A stretch of DNA of 6,328 nucleotides from Methanosarcina sp. UBA402 (GTDB lineage: Archaea; Halobacteriota; Methanosarcinia; Methanosarcinales; Methanosarcinaceae). A program made the position numbers and the translations under genes. The notes beneath the pieces were generated by a model. That model did no database searches. It worked only from the letters and a program-made list of their open reading frames with translations, and was not told where the DNA came from. Location: assembly GCA_002509325.1 (NCBI GenBank), contig DADO01000124.1, forward strand, positions 6,167 to 12,494, given 5' to 3'. The stretch's first letter is position 1. The number at the start of each line of letters is the position of its first letter. Below, one piece after another: positions 1-4,899 of the stretch.

Positions 1-105
1 GTAATAGGAAGTAAAGAACAAATAGGAAGCTAAAAGAAAATATAATTATACATTAAACATTTTTTCATTCTTTCTTTTCCAACAGTAATCCAATTAACAA
101 CCTAA

Positions 106-117
106 TATTTTTATATA
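106..117 (-). promoter_or_regulatory. Possible TATA box facing out of the left edge
   Basis: The minus strand reads TATATAAAAATA here, a good match to an archaeal TATA element. It lies downstream of the pentad-repeat gene and could drive a gene beyond position 1. No start codon with a convincing open frame is seen between it and the window edge. The surrounding DNA is very AT-rich, so a chance match is quite possible. Confidence 0.25.
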
Positions 118-165
118 CAGATCCCTGCTAATAAGAAGTTTTCCCAGAATCATTTTTTTCAGTCA

Positions 166-366
166 CTAATATTCATGTCCTTTGTTTATGATAATCTTTG
201 TTCTCTCGTATTCCTCGGGCGTGTTTTTACTTTTTAGGGACTTGATGTCCTTTAAGGTAAGGTTTTTTATAATAAGAGGTTTTGTTGTCAAGCCCTTAAT
301 CTTAAGGTTTTTTATTTTCGTATTTTTTATTCTTAAATTCTTTCCTGTTACATTTTCCTCTGGCAT
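166..366 (-). CDS. Small pentad-repeat protein (66 aa), unknown function
   Basis: I do not recognise the family. Residues 4-43 form eight consecutive five-residue units: ENVTG, KNLRI, KNTKI, KNLKI, KGLTT, KPLII, KNLTL, KDIKS. The pattern is K-[N/G/P/D]-[L/T/I]-x-x, with N/D at position 2 and a hydrophobic residue at position 3. This resembles the A-[D/N]-L-x-x pentapeptide-repeat fold, but with lysine where a small inward-facing residue is usual. The tail (residues 44-66) is charged and non-repetitive. There is no signal peptide or membrane segment, and the protein is strongly basic. The units use different synonymous codons (AAG/AAA, AAT/AAC, TTA/CTT/TTG), which argues for constraint on the protein rather than a young DNA repeat. 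The ATG follows GAGGG with a 7-nt spacer, and a TATA box lies about 80 nt upstream. It stands alone in the spacer beyond the ribosomal operon. The alternative is a chance ORF in low-complexity AT-rich DNA. Confidence 0.55.
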   Translation of the reverse strand: MPEENVTGKNLRIKNTKIKNLKIKGLTTKPLIIKNLTLKDIKSLKSKNTPEEYERTKIIINKGHEY

Positions 367-443
367 ATTTTTTCCCTCTTTATAAATTGCTCATTATTTC
401 TTGTTTTTTAATCGGATTGATTTGCCTATATGTCTCAAAAACT

Positions 444-451
444 GATATAAA
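444..451 (-). promoter_or_regulatory. TATA box, probable promoter of the pentad-repeat gene
   Basis: The minus strand reads TTTATATC, close to the archaeal TATA consensus. It lies 78 nt upstream of the ATG at 366. Initiation about 25 nt downstream would give a leader of roughly 50 nt ending in the GAGGG ribosome binding site. The AT-rich background lowers confidence. Confidence 0.4.
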
Positions 452-696
452 TCTGAAATCTTACTTTTAAGCTAAATTATAATACAAAGTAGATAAACTA
501 TTGCATAAAAGTAGTCTAAAAATATGATTATATGATATTTAATTAAATAAATAATTCTATCAAGAACAATATAAATATTATAAATTCTTTACAAAAATAA
601 GTTGAGAATCAAAATATTTTCCAAGCTTCCAGATATTAAGGGGATTTTAGAGTACGGTGTAACTTAGTTGAAAAATCGAAAAGATTATCGTAACTC

Positions 697-793
697 GATA
701 AAGGGAACCTCAGACCCTACTTTCGGCAGGTAGCTTGTATCTTCAGAATATTTTCTCCCGACGCCGTTTTCCGCGATTTCAGAAACAATATTC
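697..793. other. Possible structured RNA or decayed element in the spacer
   Basis: Two adjacent foldable blocks lie in a GC-richer patch. In the first, GATAAAG (697-703) can pair with CTT-g-TATC (734-741). It encloses a CTAC/GTAG hairpin (717-720 with 730-733). In the second, GAATATT plus TTCT (746-756) can pair with AGAA-ac-AATATTC (781-793). Just upstream, TTATCG/CGATAA (685-690/696-701) gives a competing hairpin. No frame is open across the patch. It may be a small non-coding RNA, or the remains of an insertion sequence or gene. The stems are short, and chance pairing cannot be excluded by eye. The strand is unknown. Confidence 0.2.
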
Positions 794-933
794 AATACCT
801 ATAGATTCCATACACATGATCTTACTTATATATGGACCAAGATTTTGAGTATATGTAAACGTTATCAAATGATTTCAGTTAGAGATTGTTATCTCAAAAA
901 CAGCATCAAGAAAAATGTTTGAATTATTATGTC

Positions 934-957
934 GATCTGCCGAATATAGGTCAGATC
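934..957 (-). terminator. Second hairpin, possible back-up terminator
   Basis: GATCTGCC (934-941) pairs with GG-T-CAGATC (949-957): an 8-bp stem with one bulged T and a 7-nt loop. It lies about 50 nt beyond the main operon hairpin in the transcription direction. It is followed, after about 20 nt, by a weak T-rich stretch on the minus strand. It could be a second 3' processing or termination element. The lack of an immediate T tract keeps confidence low. Confidence 0.25.
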
Positions 958-974
958 ATCTTATCTGAATGAAG

Positions 975-1002
975 AAATGAGTGAATGCAGAAAATGAGTG
1001 AA
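975..1002. repeat. 11-bp direct repeat, two copies
   Basis: AAATGAGTGAA occurs at 975-985 and again at 992-1002, a 17-bp period. On the transcribed strand this reads as two TTCACTCATTT blocks directly after the operon-terminating hairpin. It forms part of the pyrimidine-rich stretch likely used in termination. Confidence 0.5.
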
Positions 1003-1004
1003 AA

Positions 1005-1030
1005 GAACCGCAGACAATCTCCTGCGGTTC
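1005..1030 (-). terminator. Terminator of the aIF2 gamma-S27ae operon
   Basis: A perfect 9-bp inverted repeat, GAACCGCAG (1005-1013) and CTGCGGTTC (1022-1030), has an 8-nt loop. On the minus strand it is followed at once by TTTT and then a long T/C-rich stretch. It begins 35 nt after the S27ae stop codon, where transcription of the seven-gene operon should end. Archaeal termination depends mainly on U-rich RNA, so the hairpin may also protect the 3' end. Confidence 0.65.
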
Positions 1031-1065
1031 GGGTTGAAAAAGAGTTAGATTAATCTTAATATGAG

Positions 1066-1215
1066 TTATTTCTTGAATTCGGTATAGCCGCACTTTCCGC
1101 AGGAGAGGCGGTTTTTGTGATCGGCGAGGAATGTACCTGGTCCGCATCTGGGACAGAACTGTTTGATTCTGGTTACGGAGTCGCCCTGGACTTTGTAATA
1201 ATCTTTAACTGCCAT
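1066..1215 (-). CDS. rps27ae: Small-subunit ribosomal protein S27ae (eS31)
   Basis: The 49-residue product begins MAVKDYYKVQGDSV and ends GYTEFKK. It is a zinc-ribbon protein of the archaeal and eukaryotic small ribosomal subunit, and the archaeal form lacks the ubiquitin fusion of eukaryotes. Four cysteines in two CxxC knuckles, C21-C24 and C39-C42, should bind one zinc. The length is typical of archaeal S27ae. The ATG is preceded by GAGGTG, 7 nt upstream, which matches the 16S tail. It is the last gene of the operon: S24e ends 15 nt upstream, and a strong hairpin follows 35 nt downstream. In several other euryarchaea I recall the kae1-bud32 gene in this downstream position. Here the operon simply ends. 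Confidence 0.93.
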   Translation of the reverse strand: MAVKDYYKVQGDSVTRIKQFCPRCGPGTFLADHKNRLSCGKCGYTEFKK

Positions 1216-1230
1216 GTAAACGCACCTCGC

Positions 1231-1536
1231 TTAAGCCTTTTCTTCCTCAGTCTCCGTTCCCGGGACAGCGTTTCTCTTCAGGACGTATTCCAGTTCTACT
1301 TCCTTCATGCGCTCGGCATTTTCATAGATCTTGGCATAGCCCTTACCTTCCTTCATACCATACTCGGTTTTGATTCTCTGGATTACCAGCAGTTCAAGAG
1401 GGGCATTTAGCATTGCAGCGAGCTTATTCCTGATGTCACTTCTGGAAGGAGTTGAACCTTCATATTTCACAAGGAAATCCAGTTCCCTTCGATTTAAAAG
1501 TGCATTTTCCTTATCTTTAAGAATTTTTATGTCCAT
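1231..1536 (-). CDS. rps24e: Small-subunit ribosomal protein S24e (eS24)
   Basis: This 101-aa product matches S24e, a small-subunit protein shared by archaea and eukaryotes and absent from bacteria. Family landmarks are the N-terminal beta strand MDIKIL, RRELDF (residues 16-21), the loop GSTPSRSDIRNKLA (27-40), ELLVIQRIKTEYG (48-60) and GKGYAKIY (64-71). The C-terminal tail is acidic (ETEEEKA). The ATG at 1536 has GGAG 8 nt upstream. The first 20 nt of the gene overlap the end of the dephospho-CoA kinase gene in another frame, so translation of the two is probably coupled. S27ae follows after 15 nt. The length fits the archaeal family. Confidence 0.93.
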   Translation of the reverse strand: MDIKILKDKENALLNRRELDFLVKYEGSTPSRSDIRNKLAAMLNAPLELLVIQRIKTEYGMKEGKGYAKIYENAERMKEVELEYVLKRNAVPGTETEEEKA

Positions 1537-2104
1537 CTAAAATTCTCCGTATTTTATTCAATTCGTGATTCTGATTTTTGCTGATGAGTTTCTCAAAGAG
1601 AGTTCTTATCTCCCCTTTCTTTTCCTCAGTGACTTCTACAAAGACCACGCCCTCATCGGGTTGTCCGTACAGAACCACAGAACCCAGGGGGGCCAGAAGA
1701 ATTACAGGAAGGGTTGCCAGATCTTCTTCTCCCCTTACAAAGATCCTGAGAGGCTTTTCGGAAGCAAATGCTTCACAAAGGATTCTAACCAACTCATCAG
1801 TAATAATACCTGCAGGATTGTCCACAGACACTTCGTCATAAATCTTGTCCATATTCCGGGCTGACATATCACTGGAAACCGGCTTTCTTTTGGTGCGGTT
1901 GTCCACAATACAGATATCCGGAATAATCCCGGCTTCGAGCAGGTGAAAAGTAGTAACATCCCCCACGGATATAAGTTTTGTGGGGCTTGCAATCTCTCCT
2001 ATAAACTTCTCTATAGTATCCCTGCCCTTGCCCCTATAAAGCGTACCCAGGGGTCTCTTCATAAGTGGACGGAACTCTCTTGGAAGCTCGATATGAACAC
2101 TCAA
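1517..2104 (-). CDS. GTP-dependent dephospho-CoA kinase (DUF359 family)
   Basis: This 195-aa protein belongs to the archaeal DUF359 family. Its Thermococcus member was shown to phosphorylate dephospho-CoA with GTP, the last step of CoA synthesis. It is unrelated to bacterial CoaE and lacks a P-loop. Conserved blocks are RPLGTLYRG (residues 17-25), ISVGDVTT (45-52), DICIVDNRTKR (63-73), NPAGIIT (96-102), RGEEDLATLP (124-133) and PLGSVVLYGQPDEG (139-152). The acidic residues in these blocks are the likely catalytic and metal-binding positions. The start is TTG, 1 nt after the Spt4 stop codon, with GAAGGTG about 8 nt upstream; no in-frame ATG lies nearby. The 3' end overlaps S24e by 20 nt. A cytosolic CoA-pathway enzyme inside a transcription and translation operon is unexpected on function, but I recall the arrangement recurring in euryarchaea. 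Confidence 0.87.
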   Translation of the reverse strand: MSVHIELPREFRPLMKRPLGTLYRGKGRDTIEKFIGEIASPTKLISVGDVTTFHLLEAGIIPDICIVDNRTKRKPVSSDMSARNMDKIYDEVSVDNPAGIITDELVRILCEAFASEKPLRIFVRGEEDLATLPVILLAPLGSVVLYGQPDEGVVFVEVTEEKKGEIRTLFEKLISKNQNHELNKIRRILDGHKNS

Positions 2105-2105
2105 A

Positions 2106-2291
2106 TTAGCGCACCTTCAGAGCAAATCTATCCGGAATGTCAACTCCAAGCTTTTTTGCTATTTCTGAGCGTTCAGCATCCAGGATAATTACAAGCCCAC
2201 TCCATTCTTCTGCAAGGTCTGAAGTCCCACAGATAAGGCAGGTTTGCCCTTCCAGGAGCCTCATACAGTGTCGACACGCTCTTTCTGCCAT
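2106..2291 (-). CDS. spt4: Transcription elongation factor Spt4 (RpoE'' subunit)
   Basis: The product is 61 aa with a zinc ribbon made of C6-x2-C9 and C18-x2-C21. An EEWSGLVIILD segment (residues 28-38) and an AKKLGVDIPDRFALKVR tail follow, both typical of archaeal Spt4. Spt4 binds the NGN domain of Spt5, and the pair clamps RNA polymerase to raise processivity. The partner spt5 gene is not in this window. The chosen start is the ATG at 2291, with AGGAAGAAGGA just upstream. An in-frame TTG at 2312 would add seven residues and overlap the rpo7 stop codon, but it has no reason to be preferred. It sits 17 nt after rpo7, and the dephospho-CoA kinase begins 1 nt after its stop. Older annotation calls this RNA polymerase subunit E''. 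Confidence 0.92.
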   Translation of the reverse strand: MAERACRHCMRLLEGQTCLICGTSDLAEEWSGLVIILDAERSEIAKKLGVDIPDRFALKVR

Positions 2292-2296
2292 ACAAA

Positions 2297-2307
2297 TCCT
2301 TCTTCCT
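2297..2307 (-). promoter_or_regulatory. Ribosome binding site that decides the Spt4 start
   Basis: The minus strand reads AGGAAGAAGGA and ends 5 nt before the ATG at 2291. This site supports the 61-aa form of Spt4 rather than the longer TTG-initiated form, whose extra codons would contain it. Confidence 0.6.
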
Positions 2308-2308
2308 A

Positions 2309-2896
2309 TCAAGCAGTTCCTTCAGTTACAGCTTCACGAGATTGCTGTTTCTTTTTGCGGGCTTCTTCGAGCCATTGCAACTTTCCAAGGGCAGTCTGGC
2401 GCATTGTAAGTCCTATTTTACTTTCTTTAGGTTCCCGCTCGTTGATACTTACAGCGACAACCCTGGCTCTTACATGGTCACCTTCGGCAATGGATTTGCC
2501 TCCGCTCTTTGTCACAAGCCTTGCGTTCTTAGCATCGTATGAAATAAAATCATCCGTAATCTGGCTGACATGAAGCAATCCGTCCATTGGCCCAATCCCT
2601 ACGAAAACTCCGAAACCAACGGTCTCAACAACTTCGCCCTCAATAATTTCCTGAAGCTCTGGCACAAACATTATCGCTTCGAAGGTCACATCATAGTATA
2701 CTGCCCCGTCTCCTATGAGGATGTGCCCTTCCCCTATCTCGACGATCTTGCAAACTGCGACAAGGGAACCAAGTTTTTTGTCAACTTGTCCCTCAAGTTT
2801 TTCTCTTAACGCGTTTTTAACAGTAGGCATCACCTCTTCCCCTAACAGGGTAGGAGGGACACGGACCGTATCAACGAGTTTCATCATTTTATACAT
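2309..2896 (-). CDS. rpo7: DNA-directed RNA polymerase subunit Rpo7 (RpoE')
   Basis: This 195-aa protein is the large subunit of the RNA polymerase stalk, homologous to eukaryotic Rpb7. With Rpo4 it assists promoter opening and binds emerging RNA. The N-terminal RNP-like domain (about residues 1-80) includes MKLVDTVRVPPTLLGEE (5-21) and the tip-loop region near VYYDVTFEAIMFVPE (66-80). The S1 RNA-binding domain (about 83-167) shows GEVVETVGFGVFVGIGP and DGLLHVSQITDD, ending at SKIGLTMRQ. A short, highly charged tail follows. The length is typical. The ATG is 6 nt downstream of GGGTGAT, which pairs with the 16S 3' end. The 60-nt gap from the PIN gene is the largest in the operon and includes an AT-rich stretch. 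An internal promoter there is possible but not shown. Confidence 0.94.
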   Translation of the reverse strand: MYKMMKLVDTVRVPPTLLGEEVMPTVKNALREKLEGQVDKKLGSLVAVCKIVEIGEGHILIGDGAVYYDVTFEAIMFVPELQEIIEGEVVETVGFGVFVGIGPMDGLLHVSQITDDFISYDAKNARLVTKSGGKSIAEGDHVRARVVAVSINEREPKESKIGLTMRQTALGKLQWLEEARKKKQQSREAVTEGTA

Positions 2897-2956
2897 CTAC
2901 TAATCACCCGTAAACACAATCAATTCAATGCTGCCCATTAAAATAATATGATTCTT

Positions 2957-3325
2957 TCAAACAAAATCCAGTTTATTTTTCTGGCGCAGGGATATAGTCT
3001 GAATCCCTTCTTCAGCAAGCCTATGCTTCAGCCCTATGTCGTTTGTCAGGACAGCCGCTCCCATTTTTTTTGCCAGCCTGAGAATTACATCATCCGCAGG
3101 CCCTTTAGCATCGGTTATGCGCTCGCACCTGTCCATCATGGACCTGGCGACCTTTGCAGCTGTTTTGTTCAAACCTCTTTCCCGCTTTATGAGTTTTTCT
3201 ATCTCGAATACTACGGCCTCAGGCACAAAAAATTCTTCAAATCCCAGTCTTTTCAGTTCTTCGAAAATATCCACGCCGAACTGGATTGGGATCATAAACC
3301 CGTTAGTGTCGATTATAACCTTCAA
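2957..3325 (-). CDS. PIN-domain ribonuclease, Fcf1/Utp24-like
   Basis: This 122-aa protein is a single PIN domain. Its expected metal-binding acids are visible: D6 in IIDTNGF (residues 4-10), E41 or E43 in VVFEIEKL (38-45), D78/D79 in GPADDVILRLAKK (75-87) and D96 in LTNDIGLK (93-100). These positions and the PADD and TND.GLK motifs fit the archaeal Fcf1-like group, related to the eukaryotic nuclease that cuts pre-18S rRNA, better than VapC toxins. No antitoxin gene is adjacent. The start is TTG, overlapping the aIF2 gamma stop as TTGA, so translation is likely coupled. The first internal ATG, at residue 11, would remove D6, so TTG must be right. Its place between aIF2 gamma and rpo7 suggests a ribosome-related role, which is an inference. 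Confidence 0.85.
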   Translation of the reverse strand: MKVIIDTNGFMIPIQFGVDIFEELKRLGFEEFFVPEAVVFEIEKLIKRERGLNKTAAKVARSMMDRCERITDAKGPADDVILRLAKKMGAAVLTNDIGLKHRLAEEGIQTISLRQKNKLDFV

Positions 3326-4548
3326 TTCTTAATTACCCCTACTCCAATGAGCCGCCAGCGAGAGTCAATTCTCCTGCTGATAGCAACCCTTGACCCAATG
3401 GCTACACTGATTGGACGTTTAAGGGCCACTTCCGCTTCATTTTTCCGGGCACTAGTAACAACTCCTACTGTAGTTGCGGTTCCTATATTAAGCATAAGGG
3501 GTTCACTGGTCTTGATTTCGTTAATTTTTTCTTCCCTTGTAACTCCCACTACCCTCTCGAGCAGGTGCAATTCCATGACAAACTGGTGCCTGGTCTCAGG
3601 AAGGGTACCGGGCGCGCCTGCAATCTGTCCTGTTAAAGAGTCACCTTTTGTCAGAGTAGGATCAAGATAAGTTCCAACAGCCAGAAGGCCACCAGGAGTT
3701 GCTTCCTCTACTCTTGTCGCGCCTGCAAAGATAGATGTAATTGTTGTCAGAATTGGAACCCATCTTGTAATGCCTTCGGTCGTAACCTTGATCCCTGGCT
3801 TTATTTCCAGCTCATCTCCAGGGTGAAGGACTCCTTCGGTAAGGGTGCCTCCTATAACTCCCCCTCGGATTTCGTCGATTGAAGCCCCTGGCTTATTAAT
3901 GTCAAAGGAGCGTGCAATCAACATGCTAGCAGGTTTGTCCAGTTTATGTAGAGGAGTAGGAATCTCTGTTTCCAGGGCATCGATAAGGATATCAATATTA
4001 ATATTCTGCTGAGCCGAGACCGGGATTATAGGTGCATTTTCTGCGACCGTGCCTTTAACAAATTCCTTTATCTGGCGATAATTCTCAATAATACGCTCTC
4101 TTGGCACAAGGTCAATCTTATTTTGCACTATTACTATATTTTTAATCCCTATTATATCCAGGGCCATAAGGTGTTCTTTTGTCTGGGGCTGCGGGCACTT
4201 TTCGTTTGCTGCAATTACCAGCACTGCTCCGTCCATAATCGCAGCACCTGAGAGCATAGTCGCCATCAAGGTCTCATGGCCAGGGGCATCTACAAAGGAC
4301 ACAATCCTGTGTTCTTCCGTCTTTTCTCCGCAGTTAGGACAAGTCTTTTCCACAGTGTAACACTGGGGAGAAGGGCATTTGGGACACTTCATAAATTGGG
4401 AGTCTGCATATCCCAGTCTGATAGAAATCCCTCTTTTTACTTCCTCACTATGTGTATCTGTCCAGGAGCCTGATAAGGCTCTAACAAGTGTAGTTTTTCC
4501 ATGGTCGACATGTCCTACCATGCCGATATTAACACAAGGCTGACTCAA
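3322..4548 (-). CDS. eif2g: Translation initiation factor aIF2, gamma subunit
   Basis: The 408-aa GTPase core of aIF2 carries Met-tRNAi to the small ribosomal subunit; the alpha and beta subunits are encoded elsewhere. The G domain has the P-loop GHVDHGKT (residues 12-19), switch 1 around KRGISIRLG (39-47), G3 DAPGH (87-91), G4 NKID (143-146) and G5 SAQ (178-180). A zinc-binding insert is present, with cysteines C55, C58, C63, C70 and C73. Two beta-barrel domains follow: LIARSFDINKPG starts domain II and GTLPETRHQFVMEL lies near the start of domain III. The length is normal. The start is TTG with GGAGG 10 nt upstream; no ATG, GTG or TTG lies in frame between that site and the TTG. It is the first gene of the operon, and the PIN gene overlaps its stop by 4 nt. 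Confidence 0.95.
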   Translation of the reverse strand: MSQPCVNIGMVGHVDHGKTTLVRALSGSWTDTHSEEVKRGISIRLGYADSQFMKCPKCPSPQCYTVEKTCPNCGEKTEEHRIVSFVDAPGHETLMATMLSGAAIMDGAVLVIAANEKCPQPQTKEHLMALDIIGIKNIVIVQNKIDLVPRERIIENYRQIKEFVKGTVAENAPIIPVSAQQNINIDILIDALETEIPTPLHKLDKPASMLIARSFDINKPGASIDEIRGGVIGGTLTEGVLHPGDELEIKPGIKVTTEGITRWVPILTTITSIFAGATRVEEATPGGLLAVGTYLDPTLTKGDSLTGQIAGAPGTLPETRHQFVMELHLLERVVGVTREEKINEIKTSEPLMLNIGTATTVGVVTSARKNEAEVALKRPISVAIGSRVAISRRIDSRWRLIGVGVIKN

Positions 4549-4558
4549 GTTGTAATTT

Positions 4559-4563
4559 CCTCC
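4559..4563 (-). promoter_or_regulatory. Ribosome binding site for the TTG start of aIF2 gamma
   Basis: GGAGG on the minus strand lies 10 nt before the TTG at 4548. It is the strongest Shine-Dalgarno site in the region and supports a non-ATG start for this essential factor. Confidence 0.65.
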
Positions 4564-4720
4564 AGTAAAGTGAAGCTGATCCGATATAATGACAGTTCTT
4601 TATCCAAAACCTGCATCATAAAATTTGAATTACTCTTTCCAGTGGGTTCGCGGATTCAATTCATGGACTCATCTGGTCTATAATTAGCAATGTAAGCTGT
4701 AAATTAATGTGGAATTTTTA

Positions 4721-4740
4721 GACTGGATTTATTCCCAGCC
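4721..4740 (-). repeat. Small hairpin in the purP-aIF2 gamma spacer
   Basis: On the minus strand GGCTGGG (4740-4734) can pair with TCCAGTC (4727-4721). This is seven pairs including two G-T wobbles, around an AATAAA loop. TAAAAATT follows directly. It may be a weak terminator for purP or part of the aIF2 gamma leader. The wobble pairs and short tract make this tentative. Confidence 0.3.
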
Positions 4741-4751
4741 TCAATTTGTAT

Positions 4752-4779
4752 TCCGGATCTCCAGAACTGGAAATCCGGA
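4752..4779. repeat. 28-bp near-perfect palindrome
   Basis: TCCGGAT (4752-4758) is mirrored by ATCCGGA (4773-4779), and inside it TCCAG (4760-4764) by CTGGA (4767-4771). Only one of the 13 non-central pairs mismatches, leaving a 2-bp centre. It lies about 120 nt beyond the purP stop and 200 nt upstream of aIF2 gamma. It could be an RNA hairpin ending purP transcripts, or a binding site for a dimeric regulator of the following operon. There is no T tract on the minus strand to favour a terminator. Confidence 0.5.
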
Positions 4780-4899
4780 CTTGCTCTTTCATTACGTTTT
4801 TTATAGAAACCTAAAGCTTGCAGATTCAGGCGATAGTTTTAAAGTTTATGGTATTCTGCATAAATTCATATCTACTAATGCCGGAAAGCCTTAATAAAT

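Larger units (their letters stand above)
367..1004. other. Long spacer without a recognisable intact gene
   Basis: About 640 nt separate the pentad-repeat gene from the terminator of the ribosomal operon. Positions 367-630 are extremely AT-rich and show nothing beyond the TATA box listed. Positions about 640-800 are noticeably richer in G and C and contain several inverted repeats, described separately. Positions 800-960 hold two more small hairpins, at 882-895 (GAGAT/ATCTC) and 934-957. All reading frames are interrupted. I see no tRNA, rRNA, CRISPR or intact transposase. Confidence 0.6.
4549..4899. other. Spacer between purP and the aIF2 gamma operon
   Basis: This 351-nt stretch should contain the purP 3' end and the promoter and leader of the aIF2 gamma operon. 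TATA-like candidates on the minus strand are CATTATATC (4584-4592), CTAATTATAGA (near 4680) and TTCTATAAAAAA (near 4800). None is clearly best by eye. The nearest would leave a very short leader. Two inverted repeats, at 4721-4740 and 4752-4779, lie in the middle. Open frames here lack ribosome binding sites and recognisable motifs, so I call no gene. Confidence 0.5.

Noticed and set aside
182..385. 67-aa hydrophobic frame on the plus strand
   Set aside because: It is the mirror of the lysine-rich pentad ORF; AAA/AAG codons read backwards give Phe/Leu. It has no ribosome binding site of its own.
956..1147. 63-aa minus-strand frame
   Set aside because: It overlaps S27ae in another frame and runs through the operon terminator hairpin, so it is a shadow.
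2292..2312. Seven-residue N-terminal extension of Spt4 from TTG at 2312
   Set aside because: It would include the obvious ribosome binding site of the ATG at 2291 and exceed the usual family length.
2948..3670. 240-aa open frame on the plus strand
   Set aside because: It lies antisense to the PIN nuclease and the end of aIF2 gamma, both recognised families with ribosome binding sites and conserved catalytic residues. The plus-strand translation shows no family motifs.
4709..4894. 61-aa plus-strand frame in the purP-aIF2 gamma spacer
   Set aside because: It starts with GTG without a ribosome binding site, has no recognisable motif, and spans the palindrome.
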